A stretch of DNA of 64,000 bases from Paenibacillus dokdonensis (GCF_004916975.1 NZ_STGQ01000001.1:1450993-1514992), one strand, 5' to 3'. Counted from the stretch's first letter, positions 8,628 to 17,978 are shown. Numbers and translations are program-made. The notes: a model not told the origin generated them from the sequence alone.

Positions 8628-10466
8628 ATGGACAAGTTCAACCGGATGAATCCCAACAAGCCAATGTTTTTGCCCTTTGGCATGAAGCTGTTTATTTCCT
8701 ACCTGATTCTCATCATTGTTCCGATCTTCATTTTTGGTTACATGGCCAATGCCATACTGGTTGATCTCTATGGCAAGCAAATGAACACGAATTTGACCGG
8801 AACATTGACGCAGATCCGCGACAATATCAACTACAAGCTGGAGGACACCCAGCGTCTTTCGGATATTTTATATTTTGATGAGAGCATGCCACTTGAAATT
8901 ATGCGATATGAGGAAGGCTGGGTCAGCTACCAGACGACGACGAAGCTGTTGATTCCGAAATTCAGGCAAACGGTAGATTCAACGAACCGGAAAGTATGGA
9001 TGAGTGTGTATTTGAAAAATGAAACACTGCCGGAAATCTATAACAATGATGACTCGACGTCAGATGCCTTGGCGAAAGGTAAGCACTGGGGGTTGTTCCA
9101 TTTGCGCCGGATCGTGGACAAATCCTGGTACAAGGCTTTTCCAGAAGAGAACTACGGAAAAACCATGGTATGGCAGCAGGTAGAGGATGACAGCAGGTTT
9201 GGAAGAATATCGCTTCTGCGAAGGTTGGTGGATACGAGAAATCCGACGAAGCTTGAAACGATCGGGTTTATGAGAATCAGCGTATATTTATCCGAAATCT
9301 TCCAGAGTGTCGATATTGATAAAGTTGGCAGCGGCAGCATGCTGTTGATTATGGATGAAAATAACCGGATCCTCTATGGCTCCGGGGATCATGTGCCGGA
9401 CATACAATCGGATTACAAGCTGATGGATGTCTCCCGGTATACAGTCCTCAGCGGACAGCTGCCTAAACTGAACTGGAAGCTTACCGCATTAATACCCAAT
9501 ACAATCATTCAGCATGAGACCCGGAAAGTTAATATACTTACACTAGTGATCTGTCTGGCAAGCTTTGTGGTGATTGTTCTGGTAGCTTTGGGTGTATCGC
9601 GTTTCTTTTCCAAACGAGTATCCAAAGTGGTCTCTGTGCTTAATTTATTTCAACAGGGAGATTTTCATAAACGGGTGCATTACAAAGGAAACGATGAATT
9701 CACGATGATTGCCGCTTCGCTCAACAAGCTTGGTGAACATACCGAACATTTGATTGAAGAAGTATACATGACGAATCTGAAGAAAAAGGAGGCGGAGCTG
9801 GAGACGCTTCAGGCTCAGATTAATCCGCATTTTCTGTATAATACCTTGTCTTCGATCAGCCGGCTGGCCAAGTTTGGACAGGTGGACAAGCAGCATCAGA
9901 TGGTCATGAACCTGGCTAAGTTTTACCGTTTATCGCTAAATGAAGGACATACCATTATTGCTATTCATAAAGAACTGGAACAGACGCAGGCTTATATTGA
10001 TATTCAGAAGGTGAAATATGGAGATCGCATGGATGTGGAATTCAACATTGATCCAAGCATCGTCAATTTTGTAACCGTAAAGCTGATTCTTCAGCCGTTT
10101 CTGGAAAATGCGCTGCAGCATGCCTGGTGTGGGGATCGGATATATATCCGCGTGTGCGGTCGACTAGAAGAAGCTGGGGATTCAATTTTATTCGAGATCA
10201 TGGATGATGGTAACGGAATGAGCCAAGACATGCTGAAGCAGGTGATTTCCGCTATGAATAATCCCGGTACGACAAAGGGCTCCGGCAGAGGAAGAGGATA
10301 TGGAATCCGCAATGTGAATGAACGTATTAAGCTCTATTTCGGGAAGGAGTACGGTGTACAGCTGCATAGCAGGCCAGGCATTGGCACTACGGTGTCTATC
10401 CGAATTCCACTTCAGCGCGCAAAGCAACAGGCATCTGCAGAGATGAATGTGAAATGGAACGGGTAA
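8628..10466 (+). CDS. YesM-type sensor histidine kinase
   Basis: Membrane sensor kinase, 612 residues, starting 2 bases after the regulator stop. TM1 (~residues 15-40), a large extracellular dCache-like sensor, TM2 (~300-322), a HAMP domain, then the His_kinase core with the phospho-His motif (QAQINPHFLYNTLSS) and an HATPase domain (DDGNGMS; GRGRGYGIRNVNERI). It should phosphorylate the adjoining YesN-type regulator. Because that regulator is interrupted, the pathway may be non-functional in this strain. Likely ligand: the sugar, or its binding protein, handled by the upstream importer (inferred from context). Confidence 0.92.
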   Translation: MDKFNRMNPNKPMFLPFGMKLFISYLILIIVPIFIFGYMANAILVDLYGKQMNTNLTGTLTQIRDNINYKLEDTQRLSDILYFDESMPLEIMRYEEGWVSYQTTTKLLIPKFRQTVDSTNRKVWMSVYLKNETLPEIYNNDDSTSDALAKGKHWGLFHLRRIVDKSWYKAFPEENYGKTMVWQQVEDDSRFGRISLLRRLVDTRNPTKLETIGFMRISVYLSEIFQSVDIDKVGSGSMLLIMDENNRILYGSGDHVPDIQSDYKLMDVSRYTVLSGQLPKLNWKLTALIPNTIIQHETRKVNILTLVICLASFVVIVLVALGVSRFFSKRVSKVVSVLNLFQQGDFHKRVHYKGNDEFTMIAASLNKLGEHTEHLIEEVYMTNLKKKEAELETLQAQINPHFLYNTLSSISRLAKFGQVDKQHQMVMNLAKFYRLSLNEGHTIIAIHKELEQTQAYIDIQKVKYGDRMDVEFNIDPSIVNFVTVKLILQPFLENALQHAWCGDRIYIRVCGRLEEAGDSILFEIMDDGNGMSQDMLKQVISAMNNPGTTKGSGRGRGYGIRNVNERIKLYFGKEYGVQLHSRPGIGTTVSIRIPLQRAKQQASAEMNVKWNG

Positions 10467-10519
10467 TGTTGGTGCGAAAAAACAGCACATAGACTTTCAA
10501 GTTTTCATTTTTGCGGGTT

Positions 10520-10547
10520 TTGGTACAGGCAGCTTATGTGGTACGAT
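10520..10547 (+). promoter_or_regulatory. Putative sigma-A promoter for the methyltransferase/TPR gene
   Basis: TTGGTA, a 16-base spacer, then TACGAT, ending 42 bases before the ATG at 10590. Moderate match to consensus. Confidence 0.4.
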
Positions 10548-10589
10548 AATCCCTGAAGATATCGATAGAAGAGAGCAGGTTTATAGTGA

Positions 10590-12149
10590 ATGACAGAAAA
10601 TAGACAACAGCGTTTCCGTTTCAGCGAAGCACCGATCTGGGATTTGCAGCGGATATATTATGAAGAATTAGGATTAAAGGCTTGGAATAATGATCAGGTT
10701 CCGCAATATATTACGAGCAACCCGATGATTGGCACAGCTTATGCGGAAATGATCTTTGGATTTCTGCAAGACCGGGCCGGAAAGGGCCATATTTCTGAAC
10801 CCGTTACGATCCTGGAGCTGGGGGCAGGTGCGGGACGCTTCGCTTTCCATGTGCTTCATCAATTATGCGAGATGCGGGATTATGCGGGAATACCACTGCC
10901 CCCATTTCGATATGTGATGACCGATCTCCCCATAAAAAATGTAACGAGCTGGGAGCAGCATCCCGCTTTACAGAGCTATATCAAGCAGGGTCTGCTGGAT
11001 TTCGCGCGCTTTGATGCAGTGAATGACACAGAGCTGAATTTGACGGTATCAGGTACAACGATACGGCAGGGAGATTTAAAGCAGCCCTTGCTGATTATCG
11101 CCAACTATTTTTTTGACGGTATCCCGCAAGAGCTGATTTATGTCGGTGAAGGTCATATTTTTGATTGCGATGTTATCGTCGAAACACCGGATACATCGGA
11201 AAAGCTTACAGTGTCGGAAGCTCTGCAGCAAATGAAGTTAGAATATGAGTACCGCCGTGCGCATGAATACGAAGAAGAATCATACCCGTATCGTGATGTG
11301 ATTGCACTATATCAGCAAGAGCTGGAGGATTCGCATATTCTGTTCCCGGTGGCAGGACTGACTTGCCTGGAACGTCTGAACCAGCTGTCTGAGGCAGGGT
11401 TCATGCTTATTACGGCGGATAAAGGCGATCACCGACTGGATAACTTTAAATTTGCAGAGCCACCTGAGTTAATCATTCATGGAAGCTTTTCATTCACGGC
11501 TAATTTTCATGCCATACAGCATGTGCTGGAAGAGAGAGGGGCACATACTCTATTCACAACGCATCATTATAAAAATTTAAATATAGGCTGTTTTTTTATG
11601 ATGGAAGCACCTATGAGCTACACAAATACCCGGCTGGCATACCGGAGCTTTATCGAGCGTTTCGGGCCGGATGATTTCTTCAGTATGAAAGAATGGGTAG
11701 ATCTTCATCTGGATACGATGGGAATGCAGCAAATTCTTGCATTTTGGCGGCTGGGCGGATATGACGCGGAGTTCTTTATTCAGACCGCAAAGCAAATTTC
11801 AGCTCTACTGCCTGAGGCCAATGACGAAGAAATGCTCGATATTCAGCGGGGAATTCACAATATGTGGTCTGCTTACTACATCATGGAGCAGCGCTATGAT
11901 CTGGCTCTGGATGCTGGACTTCTGCTTTTTGAAATGGACATGTATGAGGATTCGAAGCATTTTCTGGAGGCATCCCTTGAGGCCGATGAGGATGAACCTG
12001 TTCCGACGGTTCTCTACTGCCTGGCCATTTGCAGTTATGAGCTCGATCAGCTCGATTTAGCGATAGCATACACGCGCGAGGCGCTGGTGCTGGAGCCTGA
12101 TCATGTGGAAGCACTGGATCTGCTGCGTGCTTTGACCGGTGAAAATTAG
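10590..12149 (+). CDS. SAM-dependent methyltransferase-like protein with C-terminal TPR
   Basis: 519-residue soluble protein. Residues 74-84 (ILELGAGAGRF) are a class I methyltransferase motif I. Residues ~170-181 (LIIANYFFDGIPQELI) resemble the motif IV strand of MidA-like methyltransferases. The final ~80 residues look like tetratricopeptide helices (YCLAICSYELDQLDLAIAYT and following). No transmembrane segment. It is transcribed alone and ends in a strong terminator. Substrate unknown; the TPR part suggests a protein partner or protein substrate. I do not recognise a characterised homologue. Confidence 0.7.
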   Translation: MTENRQQRFRFSEAPIWDLQRIYYEELGLKAWNNDQVPQYITSNPMIGTAYAEMIFGFLQDRAGKGHISEPVTILELGAGAGRFAFHVLHQLCEMRDYAGIPLPPFRYVMTDLPIKNVTSWEQHPALQSYIKQGLLDFARFDAVNDTELNLTVSGTTIRQGDLKQPLLIIANYFFDGIPQELIYVGEGHIFDCDVIVETPDTSEKLTVSEALQQMKLEYEYRRAHEYEEESYPYRDVIALYQQELEDSHILFPVAGLTCLERLNQLSEAGFMLITADKGDHRLDNFKFAEPPELIIHGSFSFTANFHAIQHVLEERGAHTLFTTHHYKNLNIGCFFMMEAPMSYTNTRLAYRSFIERFGPDDFFSMKEWVDLHLDTMGMQQILAFWRLGGYDAEFFIQTAKQISALLPEANDEEMLDIQRGIHNMWSAYYIMEQRYDLALDAGLLLFEMDMYEDSKHFLEASLEADEDEPVPTVLYCLAICSYELDQLDLAIAYTREALVLEPDHVEALDLLRALTGEN

Positions 12150-12206
12150 TATTATAGGTTTCGATTCGTAGAGATGCCGCTTGTAAACGCATCGTTCTAT
12201 AAATAG

Positions 12207-12262
12207 AAAAGACCCGTAAGAGAGTCACTTTTGTAAAGTGTCCATCTTACGGGTCTTTTTAT
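12207..12262. terminator. Bidirectional terminator between convergent genes
   Basis: AAAAGACCCGTAAGA and TCTTACGGGTCTTTT form a long perfect stem, with an inner CACTTTTGTAAAGTG hairpin. A-run and T-run on either side let it serve both the plus-strand methyltransferase gene and the minus-strand exporter operon. Confidence 0.9.
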
Positions 12263-12294
12263 ATCTAGTTCTCATCTATTATTGATCAGTGGGA

Positions 12295-14361
12295 CTAAGC
12301 AAGAGAAGGCGTTGTTGCCTGTGTTTGAGCCTTATCACTTGTCTCCGAGGAACCTGATTGCAGCTGATACATCTGATAATAGCGACCATTATGCTGCATG
12401 AGCTCATCATGTGTACCACGCTCGACGATTTCGCCGCGATGCAGAACGAGAATCTGATCAGCACTGCGGATGGTAGATAAGCGGTGTGCAATGATAAACG
12501 TCGTCCGGCCTTTTTTCAACACCTCAAGGGCGGATTGAATCAGACTTTCTGTTTCCGTATCGATATTGGCTGTCGCCTCATCAAGGATCAGAATGGCAGG
12601 ATCGTAAGCCAAGGCACGTGCGAAGGAGATCAACTGCCGCTGTCCTGCAGACAAGGTGCTTCCTTTCTCGACCACAGGCTCGTCGAATCCTTTCGGCAGA
12701 TGGGCGAGAATCCGCTCTGCACCTACATCGCGAAGTGCTTTTTCAATCTGCTCTCGTGATATTTTCTCGTCGCCGAGACTTACGTTTGAGGCGATGGTGC
12801 CCGTGAACAGGTAAGGATCCTGCAGCACGATGCCCATATGATGGCGGATCCATTGCTTCGGAAGATCCGTGACATCCTGGCCGTCGATAGTGATGGTTCC
12901 TTTTTGAGGGTCATAGAAGCGGAACAGCAGATTGATGATCGAGCTTTTGCCTGAACCCGTGTGGCCTACAAGTGCGACCGTCTGTCCTTGCTTCGCTTCA
13001 AAGTTGATATTTTTCAGCACGTAGTTTTCTTTCTTATAAGCAAAGGATACGTTTTTGAACTCGACATTTCCCTTGTAACGCGGCATCGTGCCATCGGTTA
13101 CGTCTTCGCCAGGCTCATCCATGAGCGTGAAGACGCGTCCTGCGGATACCATCGAGGAATCCAGTGCCGCCAGCTGATTCACCATACCGGTGATAGGCTG
13201 GAACAGACGGCCGAGAACATCCACAAATGCGTACAAGACGCCGAGGGAGACCGCAGTTCCACCTGAAAGCGAACCAAAGCCGAAATAAGCGAGAATGACC
13301 GCAAAAGAAAAACTGCGAAGCACATTGACCAGATTATGTGTAGTAAATGCGTTCAGATTCAGCATTTTGTTCTGATGCTTCATATAATCATCATTCAAGG
13401 TTTCAAATTCTTCCCGGGTCTGCTTCTGCCGGCGGAAAACGCGGATGATAGACATTCCCTGAATGGACTCATTGATGATTGCATTGATCTCACTAAGACG
13501 TGACCGGATGATTGTGTTGTATTTGGTAGCGAACTTCCGGTAGAAGATGATCCAGGCAATCAGCAGCGGGACGATGAACAGGCAGACCAGTCCGAGCCGC
13601 AGATCCAGCAGGAAGAGCGCAATATAAACGCCTGTTATATAAATGACTCCGGAACTGAAATTGGCCAGAACAGCTACGAAGAGATCTTTGACCGCTTCCG
13701 TGTCATTGGTAATCCGGGAAACAACCTTACCGGCAGGCAGCGTGTCGAAGAAATAAACCGGCAGTCGCTGCATATGTGCATACACATCATTTCTAAGCTT
13801 CTGAATGACCTTGTTGGCCGAAGATTGAAGCCAGTAGGTTTTGCCGAATTCCGTGAAAATGCTGATGATTAAGAAGATGCAATATAACCCGACCAGCTTT
13901 ATAATCCCTGGGATTTCCGGCTTGTAAAAGGAATACAGATCGGTGGCTGACAGTTTCTGTGCCGGATACTGTGACACTTTGTCACCGTACTTGATCGTCA
14001 TTTGGCCGTCCGAAAAGGTCCGTTCGCCTTGAGGCTCTGCCACAGCCTGATCGATAAAGTAAAAGCTGCGACCGGATTGTAGGAGCTGAATCTGGGAACC
14101 CTTGCTTTCATCAGCATCAAAGCGGTCGCCCCGCTTGTAGTAATGCCCGTTATATTCGGCGGCTTGCTCAGCCGATGTCGATTCAAAATAAGGCCGTTCG
14201 ATACCGAGCATATGATCATCGATCATGCTCTTGGCAATAAAAGGTCCGGCCAGTTCTGCGCCTACGCCGATGGCGAGGGCGATGAAGGCGGCAATGAAAA
14301 TGCCTTTGGCGGTAAGAGCGTATTGAAACAGACGCTTTCCCGTCCTGGGATTAGGAGTCAT
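12295..14361 (-). CDS. bmrD: BmrD/YheH-type multidrug ABC exporter subunit
   Basis: Half-transporter of 688 residues: TM domain then nucleotide-binding domain. Walker A (GHTGSGKS), signature LSAGQRQ, Walker B with catalytic Glu (LILDEATANID), switch His (IIAHRLS). Between TM1 and TM2 there is an insertion of roughly 100 residues (positions ~47-150, rich in Tyr/Asp/Lys), corresponding to the extracellular domain known for BmrD/YheH. It pairs with the overlapping upstream gene to form a heterodimer with one canonical and one degenerate ATP site. The start is ATG after GAGGAGG inside the end of bmrC (11-base overlap). Expected role: drug-inducible efflux. Confidence 0.9.
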   Translation of the reverse strand: MTPNPRTGKRLFQYALTAKGIFIAAFIALAIGVGAELAGPFIAKSMIDDHMLGIERPYFESTSAEQAAEYNGHYYKRGDRFDADESKGSQIQLLQSGRSFYFIDQAVAEPQGERTFSDGQMTIKYGDKVSQYPAQKLSATDLYSFYKPEIPGIIKLVGLYCIFLIISIFTEFGKTYWLQSSANKVIQKLRNDVYAHMQRLPVYFFDTLPAGKVVSRITNDTEAVKDLFVAVLANFSSGVIYITGVYIALFLLDLRLGLVCLFIVPLLIAWIIFYRKFATKYNTIIRSRLSEINAIINESIQGMSIIRVFRRQKQTREEFETLNDDYMKHQNKMLNLNAFTTHNLVNVLRSFSFAVILAYFGFGSLSGGTAVSLGVLYAFVDVLGRLFQPITGMVNQLAALDSSMVSAGRVFTLMDEPGEDVTDGTMPRYKGNVEFKNVSFAYKKENYVLKNINFEAKQGQTVALVGHTGSGKSSIINLLFRFYDPQKGTITIDGQDVTDLPKQWIRHHMGIVLQDPYLFTGTIASNVSLGDEKISREQIEKALRDVGAERILAHLPKGFDEPVVEKGSTLSAGQRQLISFARALAYDPAILILDEATANIDTETESLIQSALEVLKKGRTTFIIAHRLSTIRSADQILVLHRGEIVERGTHDELMQHNGRYYQMYQLQSGSSETSDKAQTQATTPSLA

Positions 14362-16120
14362 ATGATGATTCCTCCTCGCTCGTCAGATTGTTTTCGACCT
14401 GCTGGCGTTCAAATTGTTCCCGGTACCATCCACCTCTGGCCAGCAGCTCAGCGTGGGTACCTTCTTCGATAATGCTTCCTTCATCCAGCACCACAATCCA
14501 GTCCGCATGTTCAATGGCGGAAAGACGATGGGTCGAGATCAGCGTGGTTTTTCCGGAACGGTGCTCACGGATGTTATCAACAATGCGTGCTTCGGTCCGT
14601 GCGTCAACAGCAGAAAGAGCATCGTCCAGGATCAAAATGTCCGGATCGGATATGAATGCCCGTGCGAGCGATACGCGCTGCTTTTGACCACCTGACAGGG
14701 ACACGCCCTTTTCACCAACGAGAGTATCGAGTCCGTCAGAGAGTGTATGCAGATCCTTATCGAATGCTGCAGTGGAGATGGCCTGCATAATAACTTCATC
14801 GCCCGCTTGATGCTTGCCGAACTGGATATTTTCACGGACGGATTTGGAGAACAGGATTTGCTCCTGCGGAACATATCCGACCCAGCTGTGCAGCCGGTCC
14901 TTGGCTATCAGTTCAATAGGGGTATTGGAGATGAGAATCTCACCAGTACCCGTTGGATATTCATGAAGCAGCTGCTTTAACAGTGTTGATTTGCCGCTGC
15001 CTGTACGTCCAACAACACCCAGCGTTTGCCCGCGGTGCAGGTTCAAGTTTACATGCTTCAGATTATCAACCGTGGAGGTAGGATAACGGAAAGTGACATC
15101 TTTTAAAGAAATGGTGTCCGGTGAATCCACGTGAGATGGATGCGGTACATCCTCTACATCGGGAACGACGGACAAGGTCTCATCCACACGGTCCAGAGAA
15201 GCGCTGCCGCGCTGCATGACGTTAATCAGCTCGCCAATGGCGAACATTGGCCAAATCATCATCCCCAGGTACATATTGAACGATACGAGATCTCCCAAGG
15301 TAATCTGGTTTTTGAATACAAGATAGACGCCAAAGGCCAGGCCAATGACATAACTGAGGCCTACACAGAGCCGGATGGTTGGCTCGAACAGTGCATCCAT
15401 TTTGGCAACCCGCATATTTTTGCGGTATACATCATCTGCGATATCCTGAAAACGGCGCTCATCGGATCTTTCCTGAACATAGGCACGGATGACGCGCACA
15501 CCTGCTACCGATTCCAGTACCTGGTCATTCATATCACCGAAGGCGTCCTGTGCTTCTGTGTAGCGTTCATGAACCATCTTGCCGTAGATTTTCATGGCCA
15601 GTGCGATGAAAGGCAGCGGAAGGATGGCTGCAAGCGTCAGCTTCCAGCTGATGAGAAATCCCATCGCGAACAGGATCACGGTCAGATAGGCTGTTGAATC
15701 GGTCATAACAAGCATGCCGAATCCGGCTGTATTGGCTACGGCGCGTAGATCATTGGTCGCCCGGGCCATAAGGTCACCGGTACGGTTCCGTTCAAAAAAC
15801 GGTGGAGTCATGCGCAGCAGCTGATTCATATAACGGGAGCGCAGGATGCGTTCCACCAGGTTCGCACCGCCAAACAGTTTGTGCATCCATATGTACGTGA
15901 AGATGTAAATCAGGATCAAGGTCACGATGATGAGACCAATGTATTTCGTGAGTGAAGCCCAGGTGATGGAGCCGCGGACGATTTCGTCAATCGCGTTTCC
16001 AAGCAGCCGGGGTGGGAACAGCTCACCAATTCCGCAGATAATCAGCATGAACAGACCGATTAAATAGCGTTTCTTTTCCTGGCGGAAGAACCAGCCCAGG
16101 TTTTTAAGTACGGAAAACAA
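14351..16120 (-). CDS. bmrC: BmrC/YheI-type multidrug ABC exporter subunit
   Basis: Half-transporter of 589 residues using a TTG start at 16120, 8 bases after AGAGAGGAAG; a longer in-frame reading to 16261 would run through the attenuator hairpin and is unlikely. Walker A (GRTGSGKST), signature LSGGQKQR, Walker B LILDDALSAVD, switch His (ISTHRLS). The residue after the Walker B Asp is Asp, not Glu: the degenerate site typical of BmrC, supporting obligate pairing with BmrD. Transcription must pass a leader terminator (16182-16220), so the operon is probably controlled by attenuation as in the B. subtilis bmrBCD operon. Confidence 0.9.
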   Translation of the reverse strand: MFSVLKNLGWFFRQEKKRYLIGLFMLIICGIGELFPPRLLGNAIDEIVRGSITWASLTKYIGLIIVTLILIYIFTYIWMHKLFGGANLVERILRSRYMNQLLRMTPPFFERNRTGDLMARATNDLRAVANTAGFGMLVMTDSTAYLTVILFAMGFLISWKLTLAAILPLPFIALAMKIYGKMVHERYTEAQDAFGDMNDQVLESVAGVRVIRAYVQERSDERRFQDIADDVYRKNMRVAKMDALFEPTIRLCVGLSYVIGLAFGVYLVFKNQITLGDLVSFNMYLGMMIWPMFAIGELINVMQRGSASLDRVDETLSVVPDVEDVPHPSHVDSPDTISLKDVTFRYPTSTVDNLKHVNLNLHRGQTLGVVGRTGSGKSTLLKQLLHEYPTGTGEILISNTPIELIAKDRLHSWVGYVPQEQILFSKSVRENIQFGKHQAGDEVIMQAISTAAFDKDLHTLSDGLDTLVGEKGVSLSGGQKQRVSLARAFISDPDILILDDALSAVDARTEARIVDNIREHRSGKTTLISTHRLSAIEHADWIVVLDEGSIIEEGTHAELLARGGWYREQFERQQVENNLTSEEESSYDS

Positions 16121-16181
16121 TACTTTCACTTCCTCTCTTGTTGGGTCAATCCCGGTAAATGCTGCGGAGTACAAAGAAATT

Positions 16182-16220
16182 AAAAAAGGCATATCGCCCG
16201 TATTCGGACGATATGCCTTG
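16182..16220 (-). terminator. Leader terminator (attenuator) of the bmrC-bmrD operon
   Basis: Read on the minus strand, AAGGCATATCG, a short loop and CGATATGCCTT are followed by a run of six T. It lies 62 bases upstream of the bmrC start and downstream of its promoter and leader peptide. A second hairpin (16241-16268; ACGC and GGTTG arms) precedes it. This is the layout of a transcription attenuator. Confidence 0.8.
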
Positions 16221-16315
16221 CAATCCTTAACATATATAATACGCACGGTTGATGATAACAACCCGCGTCTTTAGGAATGGTTAATATTCAATGCTCCAAA
16301 GTCTGTTTCCAGGCT

Positions 16316-16396
16316 TCAAAAGTCAATTCCACCAGCAGGGTTGCACCGATATTCAATTGTCGTTTGGTTAAATTGATCATGAATGAAATTGAACAT
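16316..16396 (-). CDS. Candidate 26-residue leader peptide (BmrB-like role)
   Basis: A 26-codon reading frame (begins MFNFIHDQF, ends PAGGIDF) with a good ribosome site (AAGAAAGGGTG, 6 bases before the ATG), placed between a strong promoter and the leader terminator of the bmrC-bmrD operon. Codons 19-20 contain CAACCC, complementary to GGGTTG in the 5' arm of the next hairpin, and codons 16-17 contain ATATCG, complementary to CGATAT in the terminator's 3' arm. Ribosome stalling here could therefore reshape the leader RNA. In B. subtilis the equivalent operon has a 54-codon leader, BmrB. Sequence similarity to BmrB was not checked. Confidence 0.6.
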   Translation of the reverse strand: MFNFIHDQFNQTTIEYRCNPAGGIDF

Positions 16397-16449
16397 GTTA
16401 CTCACCCTTTCTTTGGTAATAATTTGAATTTGGACCTCGTATGCAGAGA

Positions 16450-16479
16450 ATTTTATCACCCTCCTCACAACTATGTCAA
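16450..16479 (-). promoter_or_regulatory. Sigma-A promoter of the bmr leader/exporter operon
   Basis: On the minus strand: TTGACA (16479-16474), an 18-base spacer, TAAAAT (16455-16450). Transcription would start about 45 bases before the leader peptide start. Confidence 0.75.
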
Positions 16480-16575
16480 TTTATATTTTCAGGAGGTGAT
16501 CGATTAATGTTATGATATATTGTATGTAGATTATTTTTGAACACGCACAACATCGATAGAAGGGAATGAAGCCTG

Positions 16576-16896
16576 ATGAAACTTCGAATCAGTAACGACG
16601 CGGCAAAATGGTACATCAAGGAACTGGGGCTGCAGAATGGCAGCGCGCTGCGCTTCTTTCCCCGGTACAGTTCGGGTGGGGGACTCCATCCCGGTTTTTC
16701 GCTTGGCATATCGGTAGAAGATCCTGAACGTCCGCTGCTTAAGGAAGAGTTGGAAGGAATTATCTTTTTTATGGAGGAGCAGGACGGTTGGTATTTGAGA
16801 GGCTATGACCTGGTAGTTCGTTACCTGGAATCCCAGGACGACATTGAATATATTTATGAGGAAGATCAGGAAAATACGACTTCGAACGCCGGGTAA
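16576..16896 (+). CDS. HesB/YneR-family protein
   Basis: Small soluble protein of 106 residues with the HesB-like fold related to IscA Fe-S carriers (starts MKLRISNDAAKWYIKELGL; GISVEDP in the middle). It lacks the conserved C-terminal CxC and all other cysteines, so it cannot bind a cluster like IscA; this matches the YneR subgroup, whose role is unknown. ATG after GAAGGGAATG. The Nudix gene follows after 33 bases, probably co-transcribed. Confidence 0.85.
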   Translation: MKLRISNDAAKWYIKELGLQNGSALRFFPRYSSGGGLHPGFSLGISVEDPERPLLKEELEGIIFFMEEQDGWYLRGYDLVVRYLESQDDIEYIYEEDQENTTSNAG

Positions 16897-16929
16897 TTAA
16901 GAATATGGTTTGTTGAAGGAGGGAGAAGC

Positions 16930-17379
16930 TTGTCTCATTTGGACCGTGATTTCCGCCAATACATTAAAAAAATGTCCAAAATCACCATACTGGTAGCCAT
17001 CCTTGTGAAGAATAAAGACAAGGAAGTGCTGCTGCAGCAGAGGGCGGGGGCTGAGGAATGGGGGCTTCCCCTCGGTTCGATGACACCTGGAGAATCGCTG
17101 GAAGACGCTGCCCGCAGGGAATTATGGGAGGAGACCGCTCTGACGGCGAAGGATATGACTTTGCTGAAGATGTTTTCAGGCCCTGAATTCAAAAAGGTGA
17201 ACAGCAGCGGGGATGAAGAATTTTTAGTCATTGCGCTATATGAAGCGAAAGGGCTTCAAAGCGAGCTGGAATTCAAGGCGGAAGTAAACAAGGCGCTACG
17301 CTTTTTCACAGAACCATGGTCGATGGTGGATCTGCTCTCCATGACTCTTCTGAGCAGCCTTCGATCAATTACGGATTAA
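16930..17379 (+). CDS. Nudix hydrolase
   Basis: 149-residue pyrophosphohydrolase. The Nudix box GSMTPGESLEDAARRELWEE fits GX5EX7REUXEE (the final Gly of the box is Ala). TTG start at 16930 preceded by GAAGGAGGGAG. Substrate unknown: nucleoside diphosphate derivatives are typical. Probably in one transcript with the HesB-like gene; followed at once by a terminator. Confidence 0.9.
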   Translation: MSHLDRDFRQYIKKMSKITILVAILVKNKDKEVLLQQRAGAEEWGLPLGSMTPGESLEDAARRELWEETALTAKDMTLLKMFSGPEFKKVNSSGDEEFLVIALYEAKGLQSELEFKAEVNKALRFFTEPWSMVDLLSMTLLSSLRSITD

Positions 17380-17400
17380 ATTCCAAACCGTGTAAGCCGC

Positions 17401-17434
17401 AAAAAACTCCTTTCCATGAGGAAAGGAGTTTTTG
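17401..17434. terminator. Terminator between Nudix gene and convergent gene
   Basis: AAAAAACTCCTTTCC-ATGA-GGAAAGGAGTTTTTG forms a perfect stem with A/T tails on both sides and can work in either direction. Confidence 0.9.
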
Positions 17435-17462
17435 ACTGCTTATACGATCCCGTGAACCCGGA

Positions 17463-17978
17463 TTAAATATGATGGGTAAAGTTATCGGCTTCCACAGCAA
17501 ACTGAAAGTCATCAATATCAAATACCTGTACGGGTACCGAGGCATCAATGATGCGGTGAATGAGCTCCGGCTGATCCGTAAGCAGAGGTACCTGTTCCCG
17601 CTGGGAAACGAGCAGCAGCTCGGTTTCGACAGGATCGAAAAATTCACCATATGGAGCGGTATCCATGGCATTGACCACGGAAACGCGTGTGGATTCTCCG
17701 ATCAGAATATACGGGCTTTTAGCCCATGGCACGTTGAGAGCTTTTTGAATTTTCTTCTTATTTAGCGGCTCATCGAGATAATCAACCAATTCCCTGATTT
17801 TCTCTTTTACATGATTGTCATCTTCGTTGTTGCTCATCAATGGCTCATCACTTGCTAAAAATTCATAAAGCTCAAGCAGGCTGGTATACGGTATCATATA
17901 TTCAACCGGCACGGGAGTCAGCAGCAGTTCTCCGTATATGGCTAGCATGACCGCTTCCGTAACGAATTGTTTTGGCAT
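17463..17978 (-). CDS. Conserved hypothetical protein, 171 residues
   Basis: Soluble protein without signal or TM segments. The ATG at 17978 follows CTCAGGAGGCCCCAA; a longer frame upstream lacks a ribosome site. Recognisable pieces are MPKQFVTEAVMLAIYGELLL at the start, an acidic middle, and a C-terminal section (LLTDQPELIHRIIDASVPVQ) reminiscent of PIN-like ends, though no full set of PIN acidic residues is clear. I recall similar proteins in Paenibacillaceae only as conserved proteins of unknown role. Monocistronic. Confidence 0.75.
   Translation of the reverse strand: MPKQFVTEAVMLAIYGELLLTPVPVEYMIPYTSLLELYEFLASDEPLMSNNEDDNHVKEKIRELVDYLDEPLNKKKIQKALNVPWAKSPYILIGESTRVSVVNAMDTAPYGEFFDPVETELLLVSQREQVPLLTDQPELIHRIIDASVPVQVFDIDDFQFAVEADNFTHHI

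Noticed and set aside
16121..16261. 47-codon N-terminal extension of bmrC
   Set aside because: It would translate through the attenuator hairpin and lacks a ribosome site; the TTG at 16120 has one.
16224..16263. Second minus-strand promoter (TTGTTA-N17-TATATA) in the bmr leader
   Set aside because: It overlaps a stable leader hairpin and is weaker than the upstream TTGACA-N18-TAAAAT promoter; it remains possible but is not needed.
16491..16510. Strong AGGAGGTGAT followed by ATG on the plus strand
   Set aside because: The frame is only ATG-TTA-stop, so it encodes nothing.
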